A stretch of DNA of 56,748 nucleotides, from the NCBI GenBank assembly GCA_003009755.1, contig PXUB01000041.1, positions 1 to 56,748 of the forward strand, given 5' to 3'. Shown here piece after piece: positions 43,414 to 51,887 of this stretch. The notes beneath the pieces are model-generated. The model worked only from the letters and a program-made list of their open reading frames with translations. It did no database searches and was not told the DNA's origin. Within the stretch, counting starts at the first letter, position 1, and each line of letters begins with the position of its first letter. Source of the DNA: Thermoplasmatales archaeon SW_10_69_26 (lineage in GTDB: Archaea; Thermoplasmatota; SW-10-69-26). The translations under genes and the position numbers were made by a program.

Positions 43414-44658
43414 CTACTCCCGTTTCTTCGTCCGGTCCGAGAGGTCCAAAAGCGTGTGCAGGAAGTCCCCGCCCTGCAGGCGACCGAGGAACCCGTGCGG
43501 GCAAGCACGCTCGTGGTAGGCGCTCACGTCGTCGTCCACGATGCCCGGCGCGTCCACGATCACCGGCACCGGATCGCCGCTGTGGCTTTTCCGAGCGCAC
43601 GGGGTCGCGTGATCGCCGGTGAGGCCCAGCACGAGGTCCCGGAGATCCAGCAGCGGTTCCAGCGCCTGGTCGATGTCCTCGATGGCTTCCCGTTTGGCGG
43701 GGAAATCGCCGTTCTCGCCGCAGATGTCCGGCGCCTTGATGTGCAGGTAGACGAGGTCGTTGTCGGGCAGCCCGTCGAGCGCGCGGGTGACCTTGGCGTC
43801 CATGTCGGTGTCCAAGCCACCGGTGGCGCCCGCGACGTCGGCCAGCTCCATCCCGACGTAGTTCGCGATGCCGCGGTAGGCGTTGCCGCCCGCGACCGCC
43901 AGGCCCTCGATCCCGAAGCGCTCTTGCAGCGTGGGGCCGCGCTCGACGGGGCCCAAGCCGCGGGTCACGACGCCGTCGACCGGGAGCTCGCCACGCTCGG
44001 AGCGGTCCTCGTTCACCGGGTGATCGGCCAGCACGTCCTGGGCTCGGTCGACGACCTCCTGGACGCGCTTGGCCATGCGGCGGGCTTCGCCCTCGTCGGC
44101 CGTGGCCTCGGCCGGCGTGATCGGCTCGCCGACCTCGCCGGGATCGGTGTCGGCGACCTCGGGCGAGCCGTCGTCGAACACGAGCACGAACCGGTAAGCC
44201 ATGCGCGGATGGTAGCGGGTCTGCACGTCGCCCGGCAGCGCCTGCTCGATGTCGTCGACGATGCGCTGGGCCTCCTCGTGGTCCTGGGGGGTCGGGAACC
44301 GGCCGGCTCGGCGGTCCTCGACCGTGCCGTCCTCGGCCAGCGTCACGAAGTTCGCCCGCGCCGCCACGCGGCCCTGGGCGGGCTCGATGCCGAGACCGAG
44401 AGCCTCGATGCAGCCCCGGGAGGGCGAGACGGTCGTCTCGGCGAGGGGGTCGTAGCCGAACAGGCCCAGGTGGCCGGTGTTCGAGCCCGGCACGATACCG
44501 GGGGCCAGCGGGTCGACGAGGCCGGTCGCGCCGCGCGTCGCCAGCTCGTCCAGGGTCGGCGTCTGGGCGGCCTGCAGCGGGGTCGAGCCGCCGTGGTCGG
44601 GGTGGGCTCGGTCGCCGACGCCGTCGAGGATCACCGCTAGGAGGGGAGGCTTGGCCAT
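43414..44658 (-). CDS. apgM: 2,3-bisphosphoglycerate-independent phosphoglycerate mutase (archaeal type)
   Basis: 414 residues, ATG at 44658 preceded immediately by an in-frame GTG. It interconverts 3- and 2-phosphoglycerate; alkaline-phosphatase fold with two metal ions. Motifs: LLAVILDGVGDRAHPDHGGS with the first metal Asp, TPLQAAQTPTLDELATRGAT, GLVDPLAPGIVPGSNTGHLG with the catalytic Ser, YRGIANYVGMELADVAGATG, LVYLHIKAPDICGENGDF and LVLGLTGDHATPCARKSHSG with metal-binding His/Asp. Length is standard for ApgM. Confidence 0.95.
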   Translation of the reverse strand: MAKPPLLAVILDGVGDRAHPDHGGSTPLQAAQTPTLDELATRGATGLVDPLAPGIVPGSNTGHLGLFGYDPLAETTVSPSRGCIEALGLGIEPAQGRVAARANFVTLAEDGTVEDRRAGRFPTPQDHEEAQRIVDDIEQALPGDVQTRYHPRMAYRFVLVFDDGSPEVADTDPGEVGEPITPAEATADEGEARRMAKRVQEVVDRAQDVLADHPVNEDRSERGELPVDGVVTRGLGPVERGPTLQERFGIEGLAVAGGNAYRGIANYVGMELADVAGATGGLDTDMDAKVTRALDGLPDNDLVYLHIKAPDICGENGDFPAKREAIEDIDQALEPLLDLRDLVLGLTGDHATPCARKSHSGDPVPVIVDAPGIVDDDVSAYHERACPHGFLGRLQGGDFLHTLLDLSDRTKKRE

Positions 44659-44741
44659 CACGTCCCCGCAGGACGCCCCAGGGTTTCAACCTCATGCCTC
44701 GCCGCTTCGCGGTCGGCTGGGACCCGGTCGGCCGCGATCGG

Positions 44742-45527
44742 TTACAATCCGCCGACGACGGACAGCCAGGCGGCGACGGCGAAGCTGCCCGAGGCGATGC
44801 CGAGGAAGTTGACCTCCTCCTTGGTGAGGATGCCGCGCACCTCGAACAACGCGCCGAGCAGGGAGTCCATCTGGCACCCGATGAAGCCGGCGGTGGTCGC
44901 GGCGGCCAGGCTGGTCACGGTGAGCGGGACCCCCCCGGGCGGGGCCGACCAGGTGAAGGACAGGGACAACAGCACGATCCCGATCGCGGCGACGAGCAGC
45001 GAGCCGGCGAGCGCGGCGATCTGGCCGGCCAGCGAGACGCCGCCGTCGGTGCCCGGTGGCACGGGTTTGCCGGTCGTGATGAGCACGGTCTTCTCCGACA
45101 AGCCACCGAACTCGCTGGCGAAGGTGTCGGCGGCGGCCGCGGCGACGCTGCCCACGAACAGCAGGCTCGAGGCGCCGGCCCCCAGCCAGGCGTCGATCGG
45201 GTCTTGAGCCAGCGCGATCAAGGTCGGCACGAGCCCGTTGGCGAGCACGTTGCGCGTCCGGCGGACGCCCTCGCGAGCTTCGCCGGTGCCGCGGGCCGCC
45301 TTCTCCTCGTACCGGGTCCGCGTCGCGATCCCCGCCAGGACGAGCAGGGACATCAACAAGAGCAGCCAGAAGATGTTCGTCGTGACGATGATCGTGGTGC
45401 CGAGCACGAACGCGGCGAAGGCGCCGCTGGCGTTGAGCAAGCGTTTGCGGTTGGCGGCGACGGCCAACACGCCCACGGCGAGGACCTGGATGGCCCCCAG
45501 CGGGCTATCCAGGGGGTTCACCACCAT
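44742..45527 (-). CDS. DUF92/TMEM19-family integral membrane protein
   Basis: 261 residues with about six membrane helices. Diagnostic family motifs: RRTRNVLANGLVPTLIAL, then GSVAAAAADTFASEFGGLSE, then GGVSLAGQIAALAGSLLVAA and FIGCQMDSLLGALFE. DUF92 proteins are related to plant phytyl-phosphate kinase VTE6; in archaea the substrate may be an isoprenoid alcohol phosphate, but that is inference. It lies 24 nt downstream of the S3Ae gene on the same strand and may share its transcript. Confidence 0.88.
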   Translation of the reverse strand: MVVNPLDSPLGAIQVLAVGVLAVAANRKRLLNASGAFAAFVLGTTIIVTTNIFWLLLLMSLLVLAGIATRTRYEEKAARGTGEAREGVRRTRNVLANGLVPTLIALAQDPIDAWLGAGASSLLFVGSVAAAAADTFASEFGGLSEKTVLITTGKPVPPGTDGGVSLAGQIAALAGSLLVAAIGIVLLSLSFTWSAPPGGVPLTVTSLAAATTAGFIGCQMDSLLGALFEVRGILTKEEVNFLGIASGSFAVAAWLSVVGGL

Positions 45528-45551
45528 CGCGGGCGCCTCCCGCGGTCGAGT

Positions 45552-46382
45552 TCAGCCTTCGAGCTCGTCGGAGACGTCGTCGACGAGGTCCTCGTCGACC
45601 TCTTCCGCCTCGTCTTCGTTCTCGGCGGCCTCTTCGGTCTCCTCGCCCTCGTCGGTCTCCTCGGCTTCCTCGGGCTCTTCGGCCGGTTCGTCCTCGTCGA
45701 CGTCCTCGGCCTCGTCGGCCTCTTCGGTTTCCTCGTCTTCCTCGTCCTCGGGCGGGGCGAAGACGTCGAGGGTCTCGGTGGCGTCCTCGGGCTCGCTGAC
45801 GACCTCGCTCTTGCGGACCTCCACCCGCTTGAGCGGCAGGATCAGGCGCGCCTGCTCGTAGATCTCCTTGGCGACGTCACCCTCGAGCACGTTGAGCACG
45901 AGGTCGCTGAAGTCCGTGTTGGATGCCTCCTCGCAGACCTCGCGAGCCCGCTTGCGGATCTCCTTCCGTTGGGCTTCCTGGGTGCGGCGCTCGGAGACGA
46001 TCATCGGCTTGAGGCGGACGGTGAAGCCGTCCGACGTGGTGACGTCGTGGACGACGTCGATCTTGGAGTGGCTTCGTCGGACCAGCCGTCGCACGTAGTC
46101 GGAGGTCAGGTCGTGCCCGTCGAAGGTGGTGACGGCGTCGGTGCCGCGCGTGCCACGGATCCGGAAGTAGCATTTGACGTGCTGCTTCGAGAAGTCCCCC
46201 GTGACGTCCTGGAGCGTGGCCTCAGCCACCCGGTCCTCGAGCTTCTCCTCCTCGTCGGCGAGGGTTTCCCCGATCTCGGCATCGTTGAAGATCGCGGGAG
46301 CTCGGATGGTGTACCACTGCTTCTCCTGCCATTTATCCGCCGACGTTCGGGCAGCCTGGCGGGCAGATCGCTTCTTCGCCAT
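45552..46382 (-). CDS. rps3ae: 30S ribosomal protein S3Ae with long acidic tail
   Basis: 276 residues from the ATG at 46382 (an ATG three codons upstream is also in frame; GAGGA lies about 11 nt before 46382). S3Ae (eS1) is an archaeal/eukaryotic small-subunit protein at the platform, near the mRNA exit. Core motifs: KQWYTIRAPAIFNDAEIGET, DVTGDFSKQHVKCYFRIRG, SDYVRRLVRRSHSKIDVV, GFTVRLKPMIVSERRTQEAQ, KEIYEQARLILPLKRVEVRK. The core ends near residue 205 (usual family length 195-220) and is followed by about 70 residues of almost pure Glu/Asp/Ala/Thr, which is unusually long even for halophiles. Confidence 0.95.
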   Translation of the reverse strand: MAKKRSARQAARTSADKWQEKQWYTIRAPAIFNDAEIGETLADEEEKLEDRVAEATLQDVTGDFSKQHVKCYFRIRGTRGTDAVTTFDGHDLTSDYVRRLVRRSHSKIDVVHDVTTSDGFTVRLKPMIVSERRTQEAQRKEIRKRAREVCEEASNTDFSDLVLNVLEGDVAKEIYEQARLILPLKRVEVRKSEVVSEPEDATETLDVFAPPEDEEDEETEEADEAEDVDEDEPAEEPEEAEETDEGEETEEAAENEDEAEEVDEDLVDDVSDELEG

Positions 46383-46533
46383 GGGGAACACTTCCTCGAA
46401 GTTGGTCGGCCTACAGACGACCGCCTATGTCAAAGCGACCGATGGCCGCAGGCCGGTGCACTCGAACCCGGCATATCAATGTTCGGGGCCTGGACGGGCG
46501 TGCGCGGTTGGCGACGGACTCGGCCGCGTGAAG

Positions 46534-46542
46534 GCTTTTCAC
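46534..46542 (+). promoter_or_regulatory. TATA box of the secreted esterase-like gene
   Basis: GCTTTTCAC about 26 nt before the ATG at 46565; implies a leaderless mRNA. It lies in the divergent space after S3Ae. Confidence 0.5.
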
Positions 46543-46564
46543 CCCCGACGGAGGTCGCCGGGGT

Positions 46565-49006
46565 ATGGAGGCTGCATCCTCGTCCACGCTGGCGGCGGCG
46601 TTGGCGTTGCTCATGGTGGCCGTCCCCCTCGCCAACGCGACGGCCGCGAACGCCGACCCCACGGGAACCGCGCTCGACGCCACGGAACCGACGTTCGTCT
46701 CCGAACCGTTGCCCCGCGGGGACGTGGAGCCCACCGGCGAGGTCACGTTCACCCCGCCGGCGCCGATCGCCGTCGACGGCTCACTCCACGACTGGCAGGG
46801 CCAAGCCACCCGGTTGGGCGGGACCACGGTGCTCGACGCCGGCGAGCTCGTCTACCAGGGGTTCGCCTTCGACGACCACGGCGCCGACGACGGCAAGGAC
46901 GCCGAGCGCCTCGAGACGCTGGGCCCCGCCTACGAGGCCAACCGGCGCACCGAGCGTATCGAAGCCCTCGCCCAGGCCGCCGACGAGCAGTTCGGCGCCC
47001 CCGATCCGACCGACGGCGTGCTCGTCAGCCCCGCACACTACGGCAACGCCGATCTACCGGGGGACCGCCAAGGCCACGCCGACCTGCTCGAGACCCGCCT
47101 GACCGCCCGCGAGGAGACCGCCTACATCGCCGCCCGCACCGCCAGCATGACCGACCCCGGCGCGCTCGCGCTGCTCGTGCTCGCCGACACCGAGCCCGGC
47201 CCGACCGACGAGGCCCGCGCGGTCCCCTTCGACAGCGGGATCACCACCACGGAGGCCGACCGAGCCCTCCTCGTCACGGCCGAGGGCGTCTGGCAGGCCG
47301 ACCTCGCCGAGGGCACGACCCAGCCGCTCGCCAGCGTCGACGTCGCCGTCGACGCGTCGGGGTACGCCAACGCGATCGAGGCCGCCCTCCCGCTCCAGGC
47401 GATCGCTGCCGACGCCGACGGTGAAAGCGAGCTCGCCCTCGCGGTCGGAGCCGGCCTCCACGCCGGCGACGGGACGCTGGTCGACGTCGCCACCGGCGAG
47501 GCCGAAGCCAACGTCGTGGACGTCGCCTTCCGCCACGAGGACCACGTCTCCAACTGGATGGACCGCGACCAGGCGCTCAGCCTGCTCGAAGGCGACATGG
47601 ACACCTTCGCCCGCGTCCCCGTCCAGGACCTCCAGACCGGCAAGTCTCTGGCCTGGCAACCGACGCCCGGCTACCACGAACGCCTGTTCGAGAGCTCGAC
47701 CAACATCTCGCAGGAGTCCGACCGTGAGGGGCTGGTCCAGCACTACGGCCTGTACCTGCCCAGCGACTGGGAGCCCGGAGAGGAGCACCCGTTGACGTTC
47801 TGGCTGCACTGGCGGGGCGGCACCGCGCACCAGGCGGCCGCGTGGACGCCGCGCGCGGTCGAGCAGCTCGGCGAGGAGCGCGAGCCCTCGAACGTCGTCG
47901 TCAGTCCCCGCGGGCGCGGCACGTCCACTTGGTACGCCGGCGCCGGCCACCTCGACGTGCTGCAGGTCTACGAGGACGTGCACGAGACGCTGGCGATCGA
48001 CGAGGACCGACGCTACCTGTCCGGGTACTCGATGGGCGGCTACGGCTCCTACCTCTTCGGCCTGCTGTACCCCGACCAGTTCGCCGCCGCCTACCCGATC
48101 AGCGGCGCGATGACGATCGGCCTCTGGGCGGGCATCACGGAGTACGGGACCGACACGCAGGGCGCCAACGGCGGCGACGGCAACCTCGAGAACACCCACC
48201 GCCTCGTCGAGAACGCCCGCAACCTCCCCTACGTCATCCACCACGGGACCAACGACGAGCTCGTGCCCGTCACCGGCGTCCAGCGCATGGCGGCGACGTT
48301 CGCCGACCACGGCTACGAGTACCGCTTCTACCGCTTCCCCGGCTACGAGCACTTCACGCAAGCCATCGTCGACCAGTGGACCGAGGGCGCCGACTACCTC
48401 GACCGGCACGTCCGGGACCAGACCCCGCCCGAGGTGACGTACAAGCGCGTGCCCGCGCTCGAGACCGCGATCGAGACGCTCAACCAGCGCGAGGCCGACA
48501 TCGACCTCGACACCGACGGCGCCTACTGGGTCGACGACGTCCAGCTGCGAGCGGTCGACACCACCGATCCGACCGTGCACGGCCAGGTCGACGCCCGCAG
48601 CCACGCGATCCCCAACCGCGCGGTGACCACGCCCGAAGCCGGCGCCGCCAGCCCCTCTCACGACACGCCCTACGTCATGGACGGACTAGCGCACACGCCG
48701 GCCCCCTGCGAGACCGACGTCGTCTGCCCGCTCGTCGATCCCGTCGCCAACCGGCTCACCGTCGACCTCGCCAACGTGGCCTCCGCCAGCGTGCACGCCG
48801 AGGACGCCCGGTTGGACACAACTGATACCCCGCTCGCGGTCGAGCTCGCGACCGACGGGTCGGCCACGCTCACGCTCGCCGGCGACTGGACCTGCACGGA
48901 CGGGCAACACGACAGCCCCGCGAACGTCGCGCTCACCGTGGAGCCCGACGCTGTCACGATCGACGCCACGCAGGCCGGCAGCTACACGGTGCACGTCTGC
49001 GTCTAA
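46565..49006 (+). CDS. secreted alpha/beta-hydrolase (esterase/peptidase-like) with N-terminal substrate-binding-like domain
   Basis: 813 residues. Signal peptide within 1-28 (LAAALALLMVAVPLANATA). Residues about 60-360 begin with PIAVDGSLHDWQGQATRLGG, a CBM9/DOMON-like opening found in surface binding domains. Residues about 395-620 are an alpha/beta-hydrolase of the feruloyl-esterase/PHB-depolymerase-like kind: oxyanion strand LTFWLHWRGG, nucleophile elbow YLSGYSMGGYGSYLFG (Ser), GTNDELVPVTG (Asp), FPGYEHFTQ (His). The rest is beta-rich, ending in a small Cys-containing domain (CETDVVCPL; WTCTDGQHD; VHVC). No C-terminal anchor. Probably degrades an external ester or peptide; the actual substrate cannot be read from the sequence. 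Confidence 0.75.
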   Translation: MEAASSSTLAAALALLMVAVPLANATAANADPTGTALDATEPTFVSEPLPRGDVEPTGEVTFTPPAPIAVDGSLHDWQGQATRLGGTTVLDAGELVYQGFAFDDHGADDGKDAERLETLGPAYEANRRTERIEALAQAADEQFGAPDPTDGVLVSPAHYGNADLPGDRQGHADLLETRLTAREETAYIAARTASMTDPGALALLVLADTEPGPTDEARAVPFDSGITTTEADRALLVTAEGVWQADLAEGTTQPLASVDVAVDASGYANAIEAALPLQAIAADADGESELALAVGAGLHAGDGTLVDVATGEAEANVVDVAFRHEDHVSNWMDRDQALSLLEGDMDTFARVPVQDLQTGKSLAWQPTPGYHERLFESSTNISQESDREGLVQHYGLYLPSDWEPGEEHPLTFWLHWRGGTAHQAAAWTPRAVEQLGEEREPSNVVVSPRGRGTSTWYAGAGHLDVLQVYEDVHETLAIDEDRRYLSGYSMGGYGSYLFGLLYPDQFAAAYPISGAMTIGLWAGITEYGTDTQGANGGDGNLENTHRLVENARNLPYVIHHGTNDELVPVTGVQRMAATFADHGYEYRFYRFPGYEHFTQAIVDQWTEGADYLDRHVRDQTPPEVTYKRVPALETAIETLNQREADIDLDTDGAYWVDDVQLRAVDTTDPTVHGQVDARSHAIPNRAVTTPEAGAASPSHDTPYVMDGLAHTPAPCETDVVCPLVDPVANRLTVDLANVASASVHAEDARLDTTDTPLAVELATDGSATLTLAGDWTCTDGQHDSPANVALTVEPDAVTIDATQAGSYTVHVCV

Positions 49007-49076
49007 CCATCACGCTGCCGTGGCCATCGCGACGATCCAACAGCGCCCAAGGTTGACGGCGCTGGGCCCTGGGTCG

Positions 49077-49131
49077 CTGCCGAGGGGGGGGTTGAGTTGG
49101 TACCGCAGACGTTTGTCGTCCCCCTCGGCAG
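49077..49131. terminator. hairpin between convergent genes
   Basis: CTGCCGAGGGGG (49077-49088) pairs perfectly with CCCCCTCGGCAG (49120-49131), located between the plus-strand esterase-like gene and the minus-strand membrane pair. No run of T follows, so termination is inferred from position. Confidence 0.45.
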
Positions 49132-49165
49132 GCGGAGAGGGCCCTCGAGAGACAGGGCTGCCGGG

Positions 49166-49432
49166 TTACTCGTCTGCGGTCGGGTCGTCGAAACGGTCGG
49201 CATGCATGGCGAGCCCGGCCACGAGGCCGAGCGCGACCAGCGATGGCGGGAGGCTCCAGTGGATCGGCGCGCCGGCGATGTCGAGGCTGACGAGGCCGAG
49301 CGCGAGCGCGCCGAGCCAGCGGACGGGCGCGACGTTCAGGCCGATCTGGCCCAACCACGCCACGAGGGCGATCGCCACCCAGGCCAGCAGCCCGGCGGCG
49401 AGCGCCCCGCCGATGACCGCACAGCTGCTCAT
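49166..49432 (-). CDS. small membrane protein
   Basis: 88 residues, ATG overlapping the upstream stop as ATGA. Three hydrophobic stretches: VIGGALAAGLLAWVAIALVA, VRWLGALALGLVSLDIAG, and SLVALGLVAGLAMHADRF. It resembles the C-terminal half of the upstream protein (WLGALALGLVSLDIA against YFGALALGVVAVEIA), so the two are probably divergent duplicates acting together. No family recognised. Confidence 0.6.
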   Translation of the reverse strand: MSSCAVIGGALAAGLLAWVAIALVAWLGQIGLNVAPVRWLGALALGLVSLDIAGAPIHWSLPPSLVALGLVAGLAMHADRFDDPTADE

Positions 49433-49956
49433 AGCAGGATCTCCACCAGGATGCCCACCGCGACGAGCGCACCCGGCAAGGGCACGCCGTGCGGGAGGGT
49501 GAGCGATCGCTTGCTGGCGATCTCGACGGCGACCACACCCAGCGCGAGCGCACCGAAGTAGCGGATGTGCTCGATCGTGGCGACCTGCGCGAACGCGACC
49601 CCCAGGCCGGCGGCGGCCACGTTCGCCAGGATCGACAGCACCGCGGTCGCGGTGAACACCCGACGGTCGTGGGCCTGGGCGAAACTAACCTCGTCGAGCG
49701 CGGTCACGAAGGCGCCGACGCCAGCCACGACCGTCAACGCGACCGTGACGACGACGCCCGGGGAAGCCAGCAGCCCTTCGGCGGCCAGCATCGAGACCTG
49801 CCCCGTGGCGGCGCCGAGGGTGGTCATCAGGAACAGTCGCGAGGACACCGCTTTCCGGGCCAGCGTTCCCATCCGGTCGACGGTGGGGAAGCTGGGGGCG
49901 GCATCTTGGCGATCGTCGCGACGTACCTGAGGCTGGCTGGTCTGTTCCGTTTGCAT
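49429..49956 (-). CDS. membrane protein, DUF5794-like
   Basis: 175 residues from the ATG at 49956, preceded by GGTGA at 5 nt; the frame is open to 50064. After a hydrophilic 40-residue N-terminus there are four membrane helices, including LASPGVVVTVALTVVAGVGA, FTATAVLSILANVAAAGLGVA and YFGALALGVVAVEIASK. The layout resembles haloarchaeal DUF5794 proteins, but this is a guess from pattern only. First gene of a two-gene coupled unit. Confidence 0.55.
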   Translation of the reverse strand: MQTEQTSQPQVRRDDRQDAAPSFPTVDRMGTLARKAVSSRLFLMTTLGAATGQVSMLAAEGLLASPGVVVTVALTVVAGVGAFVTALDEVSFAQAHDRRVFTATAVLSILANVAAAGLGVAFAQVATIEHIRYFGALALGVVAVEIASKRSLTLPHGVPLPGALVAVGILVEILL

Positions 49957-50199
49957 CGGGGTCACCTGGGGACCGCGGGCCGAACCCGCGAACCTACGAG
50001 GCGACCCCGTCCGATCGTCCAACGGACGGGGCTCCTCGCGTACCGAAGAAGGGCATCGTGTCAACCCCGTGGCTGCCTTTCACGGAGCGAAGGGCAGCAC
50101 AGGCGGTCGACAGGGCTGACACAGCCGAACAGACGACGGAAGCGAACTTAACGTTTGCTGTTGCCTCCAAGGACGGCCAGGAGCGTCGATGCCTTCTTG

Positions 50200-50502
50200 A
50201 CCGCACCAGCGACTACGGGCCCCAGTGCACGGAGGACACCGGCGGGTTCTCCCTCGAGACGTCTTTCACCCACAGTTGGCAGGAGGCCTGCGAGGGCGAC
50301 ACGATCGTGACCGGCTACACCTTCGAGGTCGGCAACGCGGCCGGCGCGCTCGGCGGCGGTGACATCTTCCCCGGTCTTCGAGCCGCAGGACTCCCCCTTC
50401 GACTTCGGTGACGGCACCCACACCTGAATCGACTCCGATCCCTTCGACAACGACACCGACCGCAACTCCGACGAGTCCAGCGCCCCGCCCACGGGCGAGT
50501 GA
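50200..50502 (+). pseudogene. truncated copy of the C-terminal domain of the 800-residue secreted protein
   Basis: Reads TSDYGPQCTEDTGGFSLETS then GDTIVTGYTFEVGN, closely matching residues about 702-745 of the gene at 51888-54290. A frame change near 50370 and a TGA in place of the Trp codon (GTHT-stop-IDSDPFDNDTD) interrupt it, after which the ending SSAPPTGE and its stop are still present. Only about 100 residues of the 800 remain. A hairpin CCCTAGAGGG with a pyrimidine/T-rich tract follows, like the terminator of the intact gene. The 240 bp before it contain no gene. Confidence 0.8.
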
Positions 50503-50561
50503 CCGCGGGCCAACCCTAGAGGGCTTTTCCCTCTTCCTCTTCTTTTGGTTATAGCATTCGG

Positions 50562-50615
50562 CTTAGATAAACGAATAACTTATTTAGGTGAGAGTTGTCA
50601 TTCTGATTCGGAGGT
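50562..50615 (+). promoter_or_regulatory. AT-rich promoter and Shine-Dalgarno of the cysteine-rich peptide gene
   Basis: TAGATAAAC at 50564-50572 and ATAACTTATTTAG at 50575-50587 are TATA candidates in a clearly AT-rich stretch. GGAGGT at 50610-50615 lies 6 nt before an ATA codon (50622), ideal spacing for a ribosome-binding site. Confidence 0.55.
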
Positions 50616-50621
50616 CGAACC

Positions 50622-50858
50622 ATAAACGCGAAGTCGATACTTGCCACGGCTGGACTGAGCCTGATCATCCTCGGTTTCTTCGCAGGCTCTGCGACAGCAG
50701 CTGAATCAGGAACCTTTGAGGCGGGAGATGGCTCAGAACAATTGACGGTTGCGACATGCGCTGCTGGAGACGAGCTTTGCGGTTGTGTTTCCACCTCTTG
50801 GGCTTGTGGTGAGAACTCGTGCCTTGCCGCAATTTTCGGTCAGGGGTTCGCTTGTTAG
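50622..50858 (+). CDS. small secreted six-cysteine peptide, apparent ATA start
   Basis: 78 codons, missed by standard gene calling because the frame has no ATG, GTG or TTG start; TGA at 50604 closes it upstream. ATA at 50622 follows GGAGGT by 6 nt. The product has a textbook signal peptide: NAK, hydrophobic SILATAGLSLIILGFFAG, then SATA-A cleavage near residue 26. The mature part of about 50 residues is acidic and then cysteine-rich, with Cys at 46, 53, 55, 62, 67 and 78 (last residue), e.g. TCAAGDELCGC and WACGENSCLAAIF. Size, signal and Cys pattern recall halocin-type antimicrobial peptides such as the C8 group, but no homology can be claimed from memory. Base composition is lower in GC than neighbours and a broken IS6 transposase lies 100 bp downstream. 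The start might also be an ATG lost by mutation or sequencing error. Confidence 0.6.
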   Translation: MNAKSILATAGLSLIILGFFAGSATAAESGTFEAGDGSEQLTVATCAAGDELCGCVSTSWACGENSCLAAIFGQGFAC

Positions 50859-50963
50859 GGGTCTGAGGGATACAATAACCTGACTTCTATCTGCGCGGAA
50901 CCTTGCCTATCATCCTAAAACGTGCATTACCTTGTCAGGTCCCCCTTCCCACCGCTGGCATGT
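50859..50963. other. no feature recognised between peptide gene and transposase
   Basis: About 100 bp, AT-richer than the flanks at first, with no clear terminator or terminal inverted repeat that I could identify. Confidence 0.3.
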
Positions 50964-51700
50964 TCAGCGGGTGGACGGGGCCTGGTTGAACAGCCACGCG
51001 AACCCTTCCGCCCACGCCTGCCCCTCCTCAGCGGAGGTGTTCACCGGCCAGTGTCTGCGGAACGGGCCGATGCGGTCCTTGAGCAACCCGATCCAGGTTT
51101 CCACGGTGTTGCGGACACCGCCGCTGGTTACCTGCCAGTCCAGGCTCAGCGCGGTCAACGGCCAAGGATACCATACGCCGCGGTCCACATGGATACCGGC
51201 CGGTTGTCGCACCGGGCCGACACGCCCTTCACGAAGCCCATCGCCTCCACGCTGCTGCGGCCCGGACTGGCCTCGACATGGACGAGTTGCTCGATATCAG
51301 GGTCGATGGCAGCCGAGAGGAACAGCTCGGTGAGGTGATCGCCCGCGTCCTTGTCGCACTTCTCCGACCATTCGGACCGGGGTTGCTCGATGTGGAGGCT
51401 GGGTTCGTCGATGACGAGGCGTTCGTGGCGTTGGATGGATCGCTGGCGGAACAAGGGACTCGCGCGGCGGTACCAAGCGCTGATCGGGTTGTGCGTGACC
51501 GGTTCAGCAAGCAGCGACACGAGTTGGCTGGTTCTCCGGCAACTGCGGCTCGCGTGGTGCAGCAAAGGCCTAGCGCGCGGGTTTCGGGTTGCTTGCGGTC
51601 GCGGTCGAAAAGGTCTTCTTGGGTGAGGCGCTGGGTGAGCTTGCCGAGCAGTGCGTCGTTTCGGTGGAACTTAACGGGCCCTGCTCGGCGTTCTTCCTCG
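50964..51700 (-). pseudogene. IS6-like DDE transposase, two frameshifts
   Basis: Minus-strand coding in three successive frames. Frame 1 (to about 51560): LTQEDLFDRDRKQPETRALG. Frame 2: LVIDEPSLHIE with the first catalytic Asp, then LFLSAAIDPDIEQLVHVEAS and SSVEAMGFVKGVSARCDNRP. Frame 3 (from about 51195): IHVDRGVWYPWPLTALSLDW with the second Asp, and GVRNTVETWIGLLKDRIGPF with the catalytic Glu, ending FAWLFN. Order and motifs fit archaeal IS6-type transposases (about 200-230 residues). All three acidic residues survive, so the decay is recent or due to programmed or sequencing shifts. No terminal inverted repeats were found by eye. Confidence 0.75.
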
Positions 51701-51887
51701 TTGTTGTGGTTCGTGTTCGGTTGGAGGCCGCGCTTAACTAGACAGCCCGGCCTCAACGGACGACCAAGGGTTGAAACGTCGATGTCCGAATCCCGCCACC
51801 ACGAACCGTTGGGAGGTCACCCAGTCCAGAGCTTCGATCTGTGAGGCTCGGGGCTGGGCGAGCCCGATACGGTTGCGGAGGCATACC

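Noticed and set aside
44694-47102. 802-residue plus-strand open frame
   Set aside because: Antisense to the DUF92 and S3Ae genes, then out of frame with the secreted hydrolase; not a fusion.
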